Source: JBCCCJ01 sp039029315 (GTDB taxonomy: Bacteria > Bacteroidota > Bacteroidia > J057). From it: DNA of 64,000 nucleotides. This document shows, in pieces, positions 45,551-53,910 of the stretch. Position 1 is the first letter of the stretch, and every line of letters begins with the position of its first letter. The notes beneath the pieces are model-generated. The model searched no databases, was not told where the DNA came from, and was given only the letters and a program-made list of their open reading frames with translations. The position numbers and the translations under genes were made by a program. Location of the stretch: the NCBI GenBank assembly GCA_039029315.1, contig JBCCGK010000058.1, forward strand, positions 8,041 to 72,040, given 5' to 3'.

Positions 45551-45691
45551 AAATGGTTGCTTTTATATCATGAATCTTTCAATCGTTCGAGAGAAGAAGG
45601 GAATCTCGCTCTCAAAGGATTAAGGTCGAATTTTGAGCCAGGAATTACAAATTCCCACAGAAGATATTTCCTGTTTGGCGGTATTGGTATG

Positions 45692-47005
45692 CTAAAAAGA
45701 AGGAATATAGCGTTGCGTTTCGACTACTGAACCCAACTTGTTCAGGATGGAGTAGAGGCCGAAGTAGGTGCGATTCATATACAGCCCATCTTTGTCTCCT
45801 CTCGGGACCTTGGATTGTCGGAGAGCAGGATTTCTCCCCATTCGCTCTCCATATGTATATAACTCTTCAAAAAAGGCATCACTGCCAAAATTGAACTTGG
45901 GGAGATAAAATGGCTGCAAGGCCAAGCCCAATGCCTCCTTGAAGATGCCTGTATACAACTCAATATCTGCCCGGGAGTCAGAATCAAAAATGATCCTGGC
46001 TGCTTTGGCACCAGCAATGAATCGGTCATGATCCTTCAGAATGCTGGGGTCCAGCAGGGCAAAATAACTTTTGTAAAAGCGGGCTGAAAATTCCTTCACA
46101 CAGCCAAAATCCAGAATGCATACCTGTCCATCTTTTCTGAATAGATAATTGCCGGGATGAGCATCCGCATGCATGATCTTGAGGACATGCACCTGATAGT
46201 TATAAAAATCCCACAATGCTTGCCCTGCTCGATCTCTGACTTCCTGAGAAGGATTGCTTGCCAAAAAGTCATCCAAATGCATCCCGCTTACCCAATCCAT
46301 GGTGATGATTCGCTTGCCAGAAAATTCAGGATAGTAGGTCGCGAACTGAAGATTGTCAAGGTTCTGACAGGCCGAAGAAATGTCAATGGAACGCTTGAGT
46401 TCCAGCGTATAGTCTGTCTCTTCTACCAATCGCTCCTGAACTTCCTGAAAATACACCTCTATATCCTTATCTTTCCACCCGAACATCCGTCTGGCGATCG
46501 GGCGAACAATTTTGAGATCTGAGACGACACTATCAGCCACGCCAGGATACTGGATTTTGACAGCAAGGGGCTTCCCTCTGTGTTTGGCGCGATGAACCTG
46601 TCCGATGCTGGCAGCATGAACCGCTTTCATCTCAAAAGAATCATATAATTCCTTCGGAGATTTGCCAAAAGAAGCCTGAAAAGTTTTTACGATTAGGGGA
46701 CCTGAGAGGGGCGGGGCCTTGTGTTGTGCATTGGAGAACTGTTTGGCAAAAGCTGAAGGAAGCACGCCCTTGTCCATGCTGAGCATTTGGGCGACCTTGA
46801 GTGCGCTTCCCTTGAGTTCACTCAATGTGCCGTAAATGTCAGCCGCATTCTGTTCATCCAGTTCCTCCTTGTCTAGTTCGGGCTGAACCAGTTTTTTTGA
46901 ATAATGCTTAAGATAGTTGCCTCCTACCTTCAGTCCCGTTCTCATGAATTTTCCCGCCCGCTGAATTTTTGATGTAGGGATTCGGGATTGTTCTTCTGTG
47001 CTCAT
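45692..47005 (-). CDS. UbiB/ABC1/ADCK-family atypical kinase-like protein
   Basis: A 437-residue protein of the UbiB/COQ8 family of atypical ATPases/kinases. The N-terminal signature normally reading K-x-G-Q is K-V-A-Q here (residues 70-73, in SALKVAQMLSMDKG), and the Ala-rich loop normally A-A-A-S reads H-A-A-S (130-133, in HAASIGQVH). Lys150 (LAVKIQYPG) is the ATP lysine, HADAHPGNYL the catalytic loop, and ILDFGCVKEF the metal-binding DFG. No membrane segment is obvious. Family members support lipid or quinone metabolism. A TetR-type gene lies 147 bp upstream on the same strand and may be co-transcribed. Confidence 0.9.
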   Translation of the reverse strand: MSTEEQSRIPTSKIQRAGKFMRTGLKVGGNYLKHYSKKLVQPELDKEELDEQNAADIYGTLSELKGSALKVAQMLSMDKGVLPSAFAKQFSNAQHKAPPLSGPLIVKTFQASFGKSPKELYDSFEMKAVHAASIGQVHRAKHRGKPLAVKIQYPGVADSVVSDLKIVRPIARRMFGWKDKDIEVYFQEVQERLVEETDYTLELKRSIDISSACQNLDNLQFATYYPEFSGKRIITMDWVSGMHLDDFLASNPSQEVRDRAGQALWDFYNYQVHVLKIMHADAHPGNYLFRKDGQVCILDFGCVKEFSARFYKSYFALLDPSILKDHDRFIAGAKAARIIFDSDSRADIELYTGIFKEALGLALQPFYLPKFNFGSDAFFEELYTYGERMGRNPALRQSKVPRGDKDGLYMNRTYFGLYSILNKLGSVVETQRYIPSF

Positions 47006-47152
47006 AGGATCTCCTCAGATTTTTTTTAAAAACGTTCAAGTTGCGATTCGTCAGCGACATAGGATATCAGAAAGTCAACATACAAACAGAAAGCCCTATG
47101 CTAATTTTTTCCCTATACATTCCCGCTCATCATTGCAGATTAGCCGCTTGGA

Positions 47153-47782
47153 TTATTTATTTCTCCATAAAAATTTCGTGACATCCCAGGCTGAATCCAG
47201 GGAATTGGGACGAATCAAGTCATAGGTGAGGCGCAGAACTTTTTCGACTGCTTCGTCTGTTTTCTCGAAGTTGGGACTCTGGTCCAGAATCCAGAATCTC
47301 AACAACCACTTTGCTTGCATCCACAGCCAGCCTCTATACACTTTGGGGAGAAACAGACGGTCAGCGACTTCATTATTGGCAATTCCTTCTTTGATCACAT
47401 GCTTGACAAACTCCTGAAACACACCTTTTGCGCTTTCCATATAGAAAGGGGTAAAAAGTGCATGTGGTGATTGCTGGTAAGCGAATACCACAAAACTTCG
47501 GTCCTGAAGCATTTCTTCCAACCATGTATAGAACAAGCCAGCAAGTTTTTCTGCAGCACCATATGAGGCAAATTCTTCAGAAGATTCGAGTTTTTGGATC
47601 GCTGACTCCAGCATTTTCTGAAATAGGTATTGCTCTATCGCAGGAAAGGACGAGAATTCTTGGTAGAACTCCCGTTCAGACATGTTCAGAGCATCCGCAA
47701 ATACCTTTACAGAAGCAGGGCGACTTCCGTGTTCCAGCACAAAAGTCTGATACGCATCGGATATAGTTGATTTGGTAGACAT
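47153..47782 (-). CDS. TetR-like transcriptional regulator
   Basis: A 209-residue regulator. The N-terminal helix-turn-helix region (about 5-50: ISDAYQTFVLEHGSRPASVKVFADALNMSEREFYQEFSS) is a shifted TetR-type motif; the G/A-x-x-T of typical TetR is degenerate. The C-terminal 150 residues are helical and aromatic-rich (WLEEMLQDRSFVVFAYQQS, VYRGWLWMQAKWLLRFWIL), like ligand-binding domains. It is followed by the UbiB-family gene, an association that suggests it controls that gene. The effector is unknown. Confidence 0.8.
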   Translation of the reverse strand: MSTKSTISDAYQTFVLEHGSRPASVKVFADALNMSEREFYQEFSSFPAIEQYLFQKMLESAIQKLESSEEFASYGAAEKLAGLFYTWLEEMLQDRSFVVFAYQQSPHALFTPFYMESAKGVFQEFVKHVIKEGIANNEVADRLFLPKVYRGWLWMQAKWLLRFWILDQSPNFEKTDEAVEKVLRLTYDLIRPNSLDSAWDVTKFLWRNK

Positions 47783-48314
47783 AAGTATGCATTGATAACA
47801 ATTGGACAGACCGTTTTGTTAAGGAACGAGAAAAAAATGACTTTCGGAGAGTGTTCGCCGATTTTCTTTTTTTGCAAAACAAAGATCCAAGCAGTTCTCT
47901 TTTTACGTATGTTTTGAAAAAGGGGGAATGGAAAGCAATTCTGCTCCTCGTCTTATAAAAAATGAGGTTAGAATTCTGTAAAATGTGTAATTTTTTTCCT
48001 ACATTATTGCAGACTTGGTCAAATGAATCCTGGAATATTACTCGTAATTTCCCGTGTTTCGGATCAGATTAGTCAAATGAATGTAGGTGTGAAAAGTGAA
48101 ATGTAAAGGATTCAATCAGCGATTATCGGGATTGAATTTGGTACGAAAGTTGGGATATTCAAGAATTGTGAATTCGTTTTGGGCAAAATATTGTCCAAAA
48201 TAGTCCCTGAAATACAAGCTATGTTAGATTATTACCAGAATGTGCATGTATAGCAAGAGCAGTTCACCTAATTTTGAGTCACTAAGCGGTTCTTGTATTA
48301 ACAGTATTACCAAA
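47783..48314. other. 532-bp divergent intergenic region with an 11-bp direct repeat
   Basis: No gene is seen. GTCAAATGAAT occurs at 48018-48028 and again at 48072-48082, 54 bp apart (about five helical turns), between the divergent TetR and MORN genes. It might be an operator pair. No convincing TTTG/TAnnTTTG promoter was found by eye. Confidence 0.4.
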
Positions 48315-49331
48315 ATGAAGTCCTTATCTCTATTCTTTCTTTCTTTTCTTACTGTATCAGTGCTGATCTTTTTTACTCAAGATTTACAATCCCAATGCAT
48401 CAAAGGAGATTGTGATACTGGAAAAGGGGTCTATTCCTATCCCAATGGGGATTATTACAAAGGCGAATGGCGTAGTGCCAAGAGAAGTGGCCAAGGAAAC
48501 TACCGTCTGGCAAATGGGGATGAATATGATGGCGAATGGAAAAATGACGAAATGCATGGGCAGGGAACCTATACCTATAGCAATGGGGATGTCTATGTAG
48601 GCGCATTCAAAAAAGGCAAAATGAATGGGCAAGGCGAATATAGTTTCAGTAATGGGAGCACCTACAAAGGGAATTGGGAAGATGATCAGCAGAATGGAGA
48701 AGGAACCCTGAGTTATCCCAATGGTACCGAAATCTCTGGTGTCTGGACCAATGGCAAGGTGGATGGGCAAGCCAAATATTTTTATCCCAATGGCGATGTC
48801 TATGAAGGAGGATTCTCCAATAACAAAAGAAATGGGGTTGGAAAAATGACCAATACCCGAGGTGATATCTATGAAGGGAATTGGAGAAGTGGAAGAAAGC
48901 AAGGAGAAGGAAAAATGGAATTTGCCTCTGGCGTAGTCTATGAAGGACAATGGCAGAGTGGCAGGATGACAGGGAGTGGCCAACTGACAACGCTAGGTGG
49001 CTCAGAATATGAAGGAGAATTCCGAAATGGACTCTATCATGGCACCGGCAAGCTGGTACATGCCAATGGCGATGTATATGAAGGAGAGTGGCTCAATGGA
49101 AAAAAACATGGAGAAGGAACCTATACCTATAGTGATGGCAGCAAATATGCCGGACAATGGAACCTGGACAAGCGACATGGAAGCGGGATGTATGCCTATG
49201 CCGATGGCAACATCTATGAAGGAGAATTCAATGCCGGTCGTGTCCACGGCAAGGGAACCTTGAAGAGCAGTGATGGCAAAGTCGTGAAGAAAGGGGTATT
49301 CATGTACGGCAAATTCCACCACGAAGAATAA
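48315..49331 (+). CDS. Exported MORN-repeat protein
   Basis: A 338-residue protein from the ATG at 48315 (MKSLSLFFLSFLTVSVLIFF), which gives a signal peptide or N-terminal anchor; 25 upstream codons in frame are ignored. The rest consists of twelve complete MORN repeats of 23 residues ([YL]-x-[YF]-x-[ND]-G-[DS]-x-Y-x-G-x-W) plus a degenerate thirteenth, ending KKGVFMYGKFHHEE. It has no coiled coil, unlike the MORN protein at 27843. MORN arrays form flat beta sheets that bind lipids or partner proteins. It ends in a clear terminator and is a single-gene unit. Confidence 0.85.
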   Translation: MKSLSLFFLSFLTVSVLIFFTQDLQSQCIKGDCDTGKGVYSYPNGDYYKGEWRSAKRSGQGNYRLANGDEYDGEWKNDEMHGQGTYTYSNGDVYVGAFKKGKMNGQGEYSFSNGSTYKGNWEDDQQNGEGTLSYPNGTEISGVWTNGKVDGQAKYFYPNGDVYEGGFSNNKRNGVGKMTNTRGDIYEGNWRSGRKQGEGKMEFASGVVYEGQWQSGRMTGSGQLTTLGGSEYEGEFRNGLYHGTGKLVHANGDVYEGEWLNGKKHGEGTYTYSDGSKYAGQWNLDKRHGSGMYAYADGNIYEGEFNAGRVHGKGTLKSSDGKVVKKGVFMYGKFHHEE

Positions 49332-49377
49332 GCATATCTCAGCATCTTACTGCCCTTAATACATAGTAAAATGAAGA

Positions 49378-49412
49378 AGAGATCGACATACCGTCGATCT
49401 CTTTGCTTTTTG
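49378..49412 (+). terminator. Rho-independent terminator after the MORN gene
   Basis: A perfect 10-bp stem AGAGATCGAC / GTCGATCTCT with loop ATACC (49378-49402) is followed by TTGCTTTTTGG. It lies 46 bp past the stop codon. Confidence 0.85.
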
Positions 49413-49641
49413 GCCTTTTTCTTCAAAATACCTACCTTTCAACTATGGAAAGCTCGTAAGGGTCCTACGGACAATGGTTCCTGGATTGAACACCTGCCTT
49501 CCCCTAGATCGCTTTTCCCCTTAGATCAGTGCATTGCCAAGCAGCAATAGCAATAGTATTTCCTGCTATGATCTTCTTATACATCTGTTGGATGTGTTGA
49601 ACGCTTGTTTCATCGCATGCATGCAGTTCATGTCAGTCCAG

Positions 49642-49665
49642 ATCACTCACCAATTGGTGAGTGAT
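49642..49665. promoter_or_regulatory. Perfect 24-bp palindrome before the hybrid two-component gene (candidate operator)
   Basis: ATCACTCACCAA is followed directly by its exact reverse complement TTGGTGAGTGAT. The palindrome ends 22 bp before the ATG at 49688. It has no loop and no T-run, so it looks more like a dimer-binding operator than a terminator. The rest of the 356-bp gap 49332-49687 holds the MORN terminator and no gene. Confidence 0.6.
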
Positions 49666-49687
49666 TGTACACAAGACGATTCATTTT

Positions 49688-52600
49688 ATGAGGGCAGTAT
49701 CTGGGTATATTTTTCGATTCATTTTTTCTTTATACGTCTTGATTGAAAGCGTTCCAGCAGTTTCAGGGCAACATTATTTTGAGAATCCCATCATGCTCAA
49801 AGCACCCCTCCAAATTTGGACCGTCGTGCAAGATGAGTATGGATTCCTATGGTTGGGAGGGGTCAATGGATTGGCACGATTTGATGGACAGCATTTCAAA
49901 AGATATATCCATAATCCGAAGGATAGTACTTCGATCTTGTCTGGACCTGTCAAACATCTTGAATACGATAGAGAAAACAATTGCCTCTGGGTATCATATT
50001 GGAAAAATGGAGACGGAGGTTTTAGCCGCTTTGATCTGGCAACAGAAAAATTCACCAACTATCTCTTCAAAAATCGAGCACCATCCGCCTTGTCAAATGC
50101 CAATGGATATTGGTCTGCCAAGGATAGATTTGGACAAATATGGCAGGGATTGTCACAACAAGGAGTGGCTCAATTCGATCCCGAACAGGAGACATTTAGA
50201 CATTTTCCTTATCTGCCCGACTCGAATGAAATGACGATTCCCCTGATCCTTCACAATCGTTTTGAGGGATATGCGCTGGATCGGTTCAATGATTCGCTCC
50301 TTTGGATCGCTTCTGGAGGAGGTCTGCTCAAATTCAATGTGCAAACGCATCAATTTCAACGATATGCTGTAACCAATCAACTGGAAAAGAATATAGAATT
50401 CAGGGTTGTGTTTCAGCATACAGATGGGACAATTCTTGTTGGAGGATGGAGAGGGAATTTTTATGTTTTTGACCCGACAAGCGAGCAGTTTCGAAAGAAG
50501 CAGCTGCAAGGGCTGGCTGACAAAATGGGGAAGTTCGCCTATTATTTCACAAACATTGCGGCCAAATCATCCCAACGACTGTGGTTGACGACGGACAAGG
50601 GAATGATGGAATATGATCTTCCTTCTGATCGGGTGATCAGGTATTGGGCAAATGACACAGAAGCCAAGAAGCTATATGGAATCCGATACATAGATAGACA
50701 AAACCGATTCTATATCTGGTCTGGGACCCAATTAACCATCTACGATCCCCTGCGTCAACAAATTCGACCTTATGATCGAGAGACAGACAATCCAGCTTTC
50801 CATATTATTTTCAGACGATTTCTGGAGGACAAACAGACGGGCAAACTGTGGCTGGCAGCCCAAATATCTGAAGGACTATATCGATTGGATCTTCAGACAG
50901 GCGAGTGGGAGGTCTTCCCACCAGAACCAGAATATTTTCAACACCAAAAAAGCTTCCAAGCATGGGATATATTGCAAACCCAAAGTGGGGAGATCTTGCT
51001 TCTTGAAAAAGACAAGATTTATCGCTTTTCTGAAAAAGAACAAAGAATTGTTCCCTATGAGATTCAACCCAATGTGCCTGGAGCCTATTTCAAGCGCATG
51101 ATTGAAGATCGAGAAGGAAATCTATGGATTGGAAGTCATTATCGGGGACTGATAAAAATCGATCTGAGGACACAGGAAGTACAGCTGTTCAAGGATGAGT
51201 TGATTCGTCATCCTGATATAAACTCACCAGGAGCTATATGGGACTTGCAGGAAGACCGAAATGGGAACATTTGGATCAGAGGAAATGGATATAGTGTGTA
51301 TGATGTTCGCAGGGATACATTTTATAGCTTTCCTTACTTATTGCCAGGTGTCTCCAAAATCCTTCATACAGAGTCCCTCGGAAAAGACAAAGACGGGAAT
51401 GTCTGGGCATTGGTTCACGATGAATACATGGGGATTACTGATGCAGATCACCCTGAAAAAGGAGTCATCAGATTGCTCTCTCATGGGGAAGAGATGAAGT
51501 CCTACAAGCCAGGGAAAATGCAGGCAGATGATCAAGGCAATATCTGGATTACTAGCCAGATGCTGGAAAAACTCAAGCTCGAAGACATGAGTTCACAACT
51601 CTATGAACATATGTTTTTTGGACAATTTATTCAGAGCATAGCCCCATTGTCGGACGGAAGAATGATCCTTGGTTTCAAACGAAAAATCGGAATATTTTAT
51701 CCAGACAGCCTGCGCATTCCTCAAATTCCCGCAACTCCCTATGTCAGTTCCTTCAAAGTATTTGATGAGGAAAGGCAGACAGAATTCCCTCTATACAATA
51801 CAAAAGATGTATACCTCAAAGCAGAAGAGAATTTCTTCTCCTTTCTCCTTTCTGCAGTCAATCCCTCTTATATGTATGGGGTAGAATATGAATACCAGTT
51901 AGAAGGAATAGATCCTGGCTGGGTCAATCCAGGGAATAGACGATACGTTGCTTATACAGATATTCAACCCGGCACACACACATTCAGAGTAAAAGCAAGT
52001 ACGAAAAATGGCATAGAATGCGTGAAGCCCTATGAACTACGAATTCATATTGAGGCTCCCTGGTATCAGACCATCTGGGCCTACCTAGGGTATATGTTAG
52101 TCAGCCTGGGGATCATGTTCCTCATTTATCGAGTTCGCACCCGAAGGAGGCTCCTGCAACAGACACTTAAGGAAGAACAGGCAGAAGCCGAACGTCTCAA
52201 GGAACTCGATGAAGTGAAAAACAAACTGTTCACCAATATCACCCATGAGTTCAGAACCCCTCTGACAGTGATCCTGGGCTTAACAGATGAAATCGAACGA
52301 AATCCCTCTCGATCCCTCCGCAAACGACTGGGTATTATCCGTTCGAATGGTCAAAGCCTCTTACAGTTGGTGAATCAATTGTTGGACCTTGCGCGGGTAG
52401 ATGCAGGAAGCCTAACACTGAAATTGATTCAGGATGATGTGATTGGCTTCTTACGAATTCTGGTCGATAGCCTGCATTCTCATGCGCTTTCTCGCAATAT
52501 CGGCTTACAGTTTTACTCTGAAGAAGAAGTCCTTCAGATGGATTTCGATCCGACACAGCTCCAAAGAATCATCACGAATCTCCTGTCCAATGCTTTCAAA

Positions 52601-53725
52601 TTTACCCCGGAATATGGCAAAATTCTGGTAGTCGCCCAACTGATATCAGAAGAGGAGGGGAGTTGGTTAAAGATCAAAGTCAAAGACACAGGAATTGGTA
52701 TTTCTTCCGATAAATTGCCACATATTTTTGATCGCTTTTATCAAATTGATGACTCTAGCACCAGACAAAATGAAGGCTCAGGGATTGGTCTGGCATTGGT
52801 GAAGGAGTTGGTCAATCTCATGAAGGGAAACATAGAGGTAGAGAGCAAAGTAGGAAAAGGAAGTACCTTTAGCATCGGTTTGCCGATCAGGAATCAAGCA
52901 GAATTTCTGGAAGCGACACCTGCCCCTGCAGTCACATCTGCCATGCCAATGCCTCAAACGTCTCTCCAAGTCAGTGATAGCGGAGAGGAAAAACCCATTG
53001 CGCTTGTGATTGAAGACAATATGGATGTGATTTACTACCTTCAATCCTGTCTGGAAGTGGAATGGAGGGTGGTTTCAAGCCTGAATGGACCCGATGGCAT
53101 AGAAAAAGCCCTTGAGGTGGTCCCGGATGTGATCATTTCGGATGTCATGATGCCGGGCATGAGCGGATTTGAAGTAGTCGAAACCCTCAAATCCAATCAA
53201 CTCACCAGCCACATCCCAATCTTGATGCTGACCGCCAAATCCGGCCAGATGGACAAGCTTACTGGGCTGGAAAAGGGAGCAGACGCTTATCTGATCAAAC
53301 CTTTTGACAAAGAGGAATTGCAGCTGCGTCTGGGGAACTTCCTGAATCTAAGAAGAAGATTGCAAGAGCATTTGGACATAGCGACACCTGAGGAAAATCC
53401 GCCAACAGCCGAACAACTCTTTCTGGAAACCCTCCATAAGATCATCCACCAACATTTGGATGATCCCGATTTTACCTCCAATCAACTGGCGCATCAGGCT
53501 GGGATCAGTCGATCTCAATTGCATCGCAAGCTGAAGGCATTGACCAACAAATCTACCACGCTATTCATTCGATCCTATCGGCTGAAACAAGCACGCCATT
53601 TGCTCCTGAGCACAGATTTGCAAATCTCCGAGGTCGCCTGGAAAACAGGATTTAGTAGCCTCTCATGGTTTGATCAAGTCTATCGAATGGAATTTCAACA
53701 AAATCCAAGTGAGACGCGTAAATAG
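49688..53725 (+). CDS. Hybrid two-component system sensor/regulator (HTCS)
   Basis: A 1345-residue one-protein two-component system of the Bacteroidota type. The ATG at 49688 gives a signal peptide (MRAVSGYIFRFIFSLYVLIE). A periplasmic Reg_prop propeller (about 25-700; YGFLWLGGVNGLARFDG, NLWIGSHYRGLIKID) and a Y_Y_Y domain (to about 785) precede a transmembrane helix (about 797-815). Next come HisKA with His853 (NITHEFRTPLTVILG), the ATPase domain (DTGIGIS, GSGIGLALVKEL), a receiver with Asp1152 (VIISDVMMPG) and a C-terminal AraC DNA-binding domain (ISRSQLHRKLKAL, ISEVAWKTGFSSLSWFDQVY). HTCS proteins usually control adjacent glycan or surface-protein operons, here probably the S74 cassette downstream. 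Confidence 0.95.
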   Translation: MRAVSGYIFRFIFSLYVLIESVPAVSGQHYFENPIMLKAPLQIWTVVQDEYGFLWLGGVNGLARFDGQHFKRYIHNPKDSTSILSGPVKHLEYDRENNCLWVSYWKNGDGGFSRFDLATEKFTNYLFKNRAPSALSNANGYWSAKDRFGQIWQGLSQQGVAQFDPEQETFRHFPYLPDSNEMTIPLILHNRFEGYALDRFNDSLLWIASGGGLLKFNVQTHQFQRYAVTNQLEKNIEFRVVFQHTDGTILVGGWRGNFYVFDPTSEQFRKKQLQGLADKMGKFAYYFTNIAAKSSQRLWLTTDKGMMEYDLPSDRVIRYWANDTEAKKLYGIRYIDRQNRFYIWSGTQLTIYDPLRQQIRPYDRETDNPAFHIIFRRFLEDKQTGKLWLAAQISEGLYRLDLQTGEWEVFPPEPEYFQHQKSFQAWDILQTQSGEILLLEKDKIYRFSEKEQRIVPYEIQPNVPGAYFKRMIEDREGNLWIGSHYRGLIKIDLRTQEVQLFKDELIRHPDINSPGAIWDLQEDRNGNIWIRGNGYSVYDVRRDTFYSFPYLLPGVSKILHTESLGKDKDGNVWALVHDEYMGITDADHPEKGVIRLLSHGEEMKSYKPGKMQADDQGNIWITSQMLEKLKLEDMSSQLYEHMFFGQFIQSIAPLSDGRMILGFKRKIGIFYPDSLRIPQIPATPYVSSFKVFDEERQTEFPLYNTKDVYLKAEENFFSFLLSAVNPSYMYGVEYEYQLEGIDPGWVNPGNRRYVAYTDIQPGTHTFRVKASTKNGIECVKPYELRIHIEAPWYQTIWAYLGYMLVSLGIMFLIYRVRTRRRLLQQTLKEEQAEAERLKELDEVKNKLFTNITHEFRTPLTVILGLTDEIERNPSRSLRKRLGIIRSNGQSLLQLVNQLLDLARVDAGSLTLKLIQDDVIGFLRILVDSLHSHALSRNIGLQFYSEEEVLQMDFDPTQLQRIITNLLSNAFKFTPEYGKILVVAQLISEEEGSWLKIKVKDTGIGISSDKLPHIFDRFYQIDDSSTRQNEGSGIGLALVKELVNLMKGNIEVESKVGKGSTFSIGLPIRNQAEFLEATPAPAVTSAMPMPQTSLQVSDSGEEKPIALVIEDNMDVIYYLQSCLEVEWRVVSSLNGPDGIEKALEVVPDVIISDVMMPGMSGFEVVETLKSNQLTSHIPILMLTAKSGQMDKLTGLEKGADAYLIKPFDKEELQLRLGNFLNLRRRLQEHLDIATPEENPPTAEQLFLETLHKIIHQHLDDPDFTSNQLAHQAGISRSQLHRKLKALTNKSTTLFIRSYRLKQARHLLLSTDLQISEVAWKTGFSSLSWFDQVYRMEFQQNPSETRK

Positions 53726-53751
53726 CTGATTATAAATATTTTGTGAATGTG

Positions 53752-53831
53752 TCCAGGCCTGGATGCAACATGAGCTAAATATTTTTCCTTCTTGTTTTTC
53801 CCTAGCTAAAACTTCTGAATGATGAGCTAAA
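53752..53831 (+). promoter_or_regulatory. Candidate regulator-binding sites: three AGCTAAA repeats on one helix face
   Basis: AGCTAAA occurs at 53773-53779, 53804-53810 and 53825-53831, all in the same orientation. The offsets are 31 and 21 bp, close to three and two helical turns. The outer two extend to ATGAGCTAAA. A 12-bp palindrome TCCAGGCCTGGA precedes them (53752-53763). They lie between the HTCS gene, with its AraC output domain, and the S74 surface-protein gene at 53911. AraC-type proteins bind such direct repeats, so autologous regulation is a reasonable inference. Confidence 0.5.
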
Positions 53832-53910
53832 CGAGATTGTGGGAATGGGAGATACCTTGGGACACCTCAAGGGATCAACTCCCGGATTTTCCACAATTAC
53901 TCTAGCTATC

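Noticed and set aside
48384..48983. 199-codon minus-strand frame with regular repeats
   Set aside because: The repeats are the antisense reading of the MORN array; no independent features.
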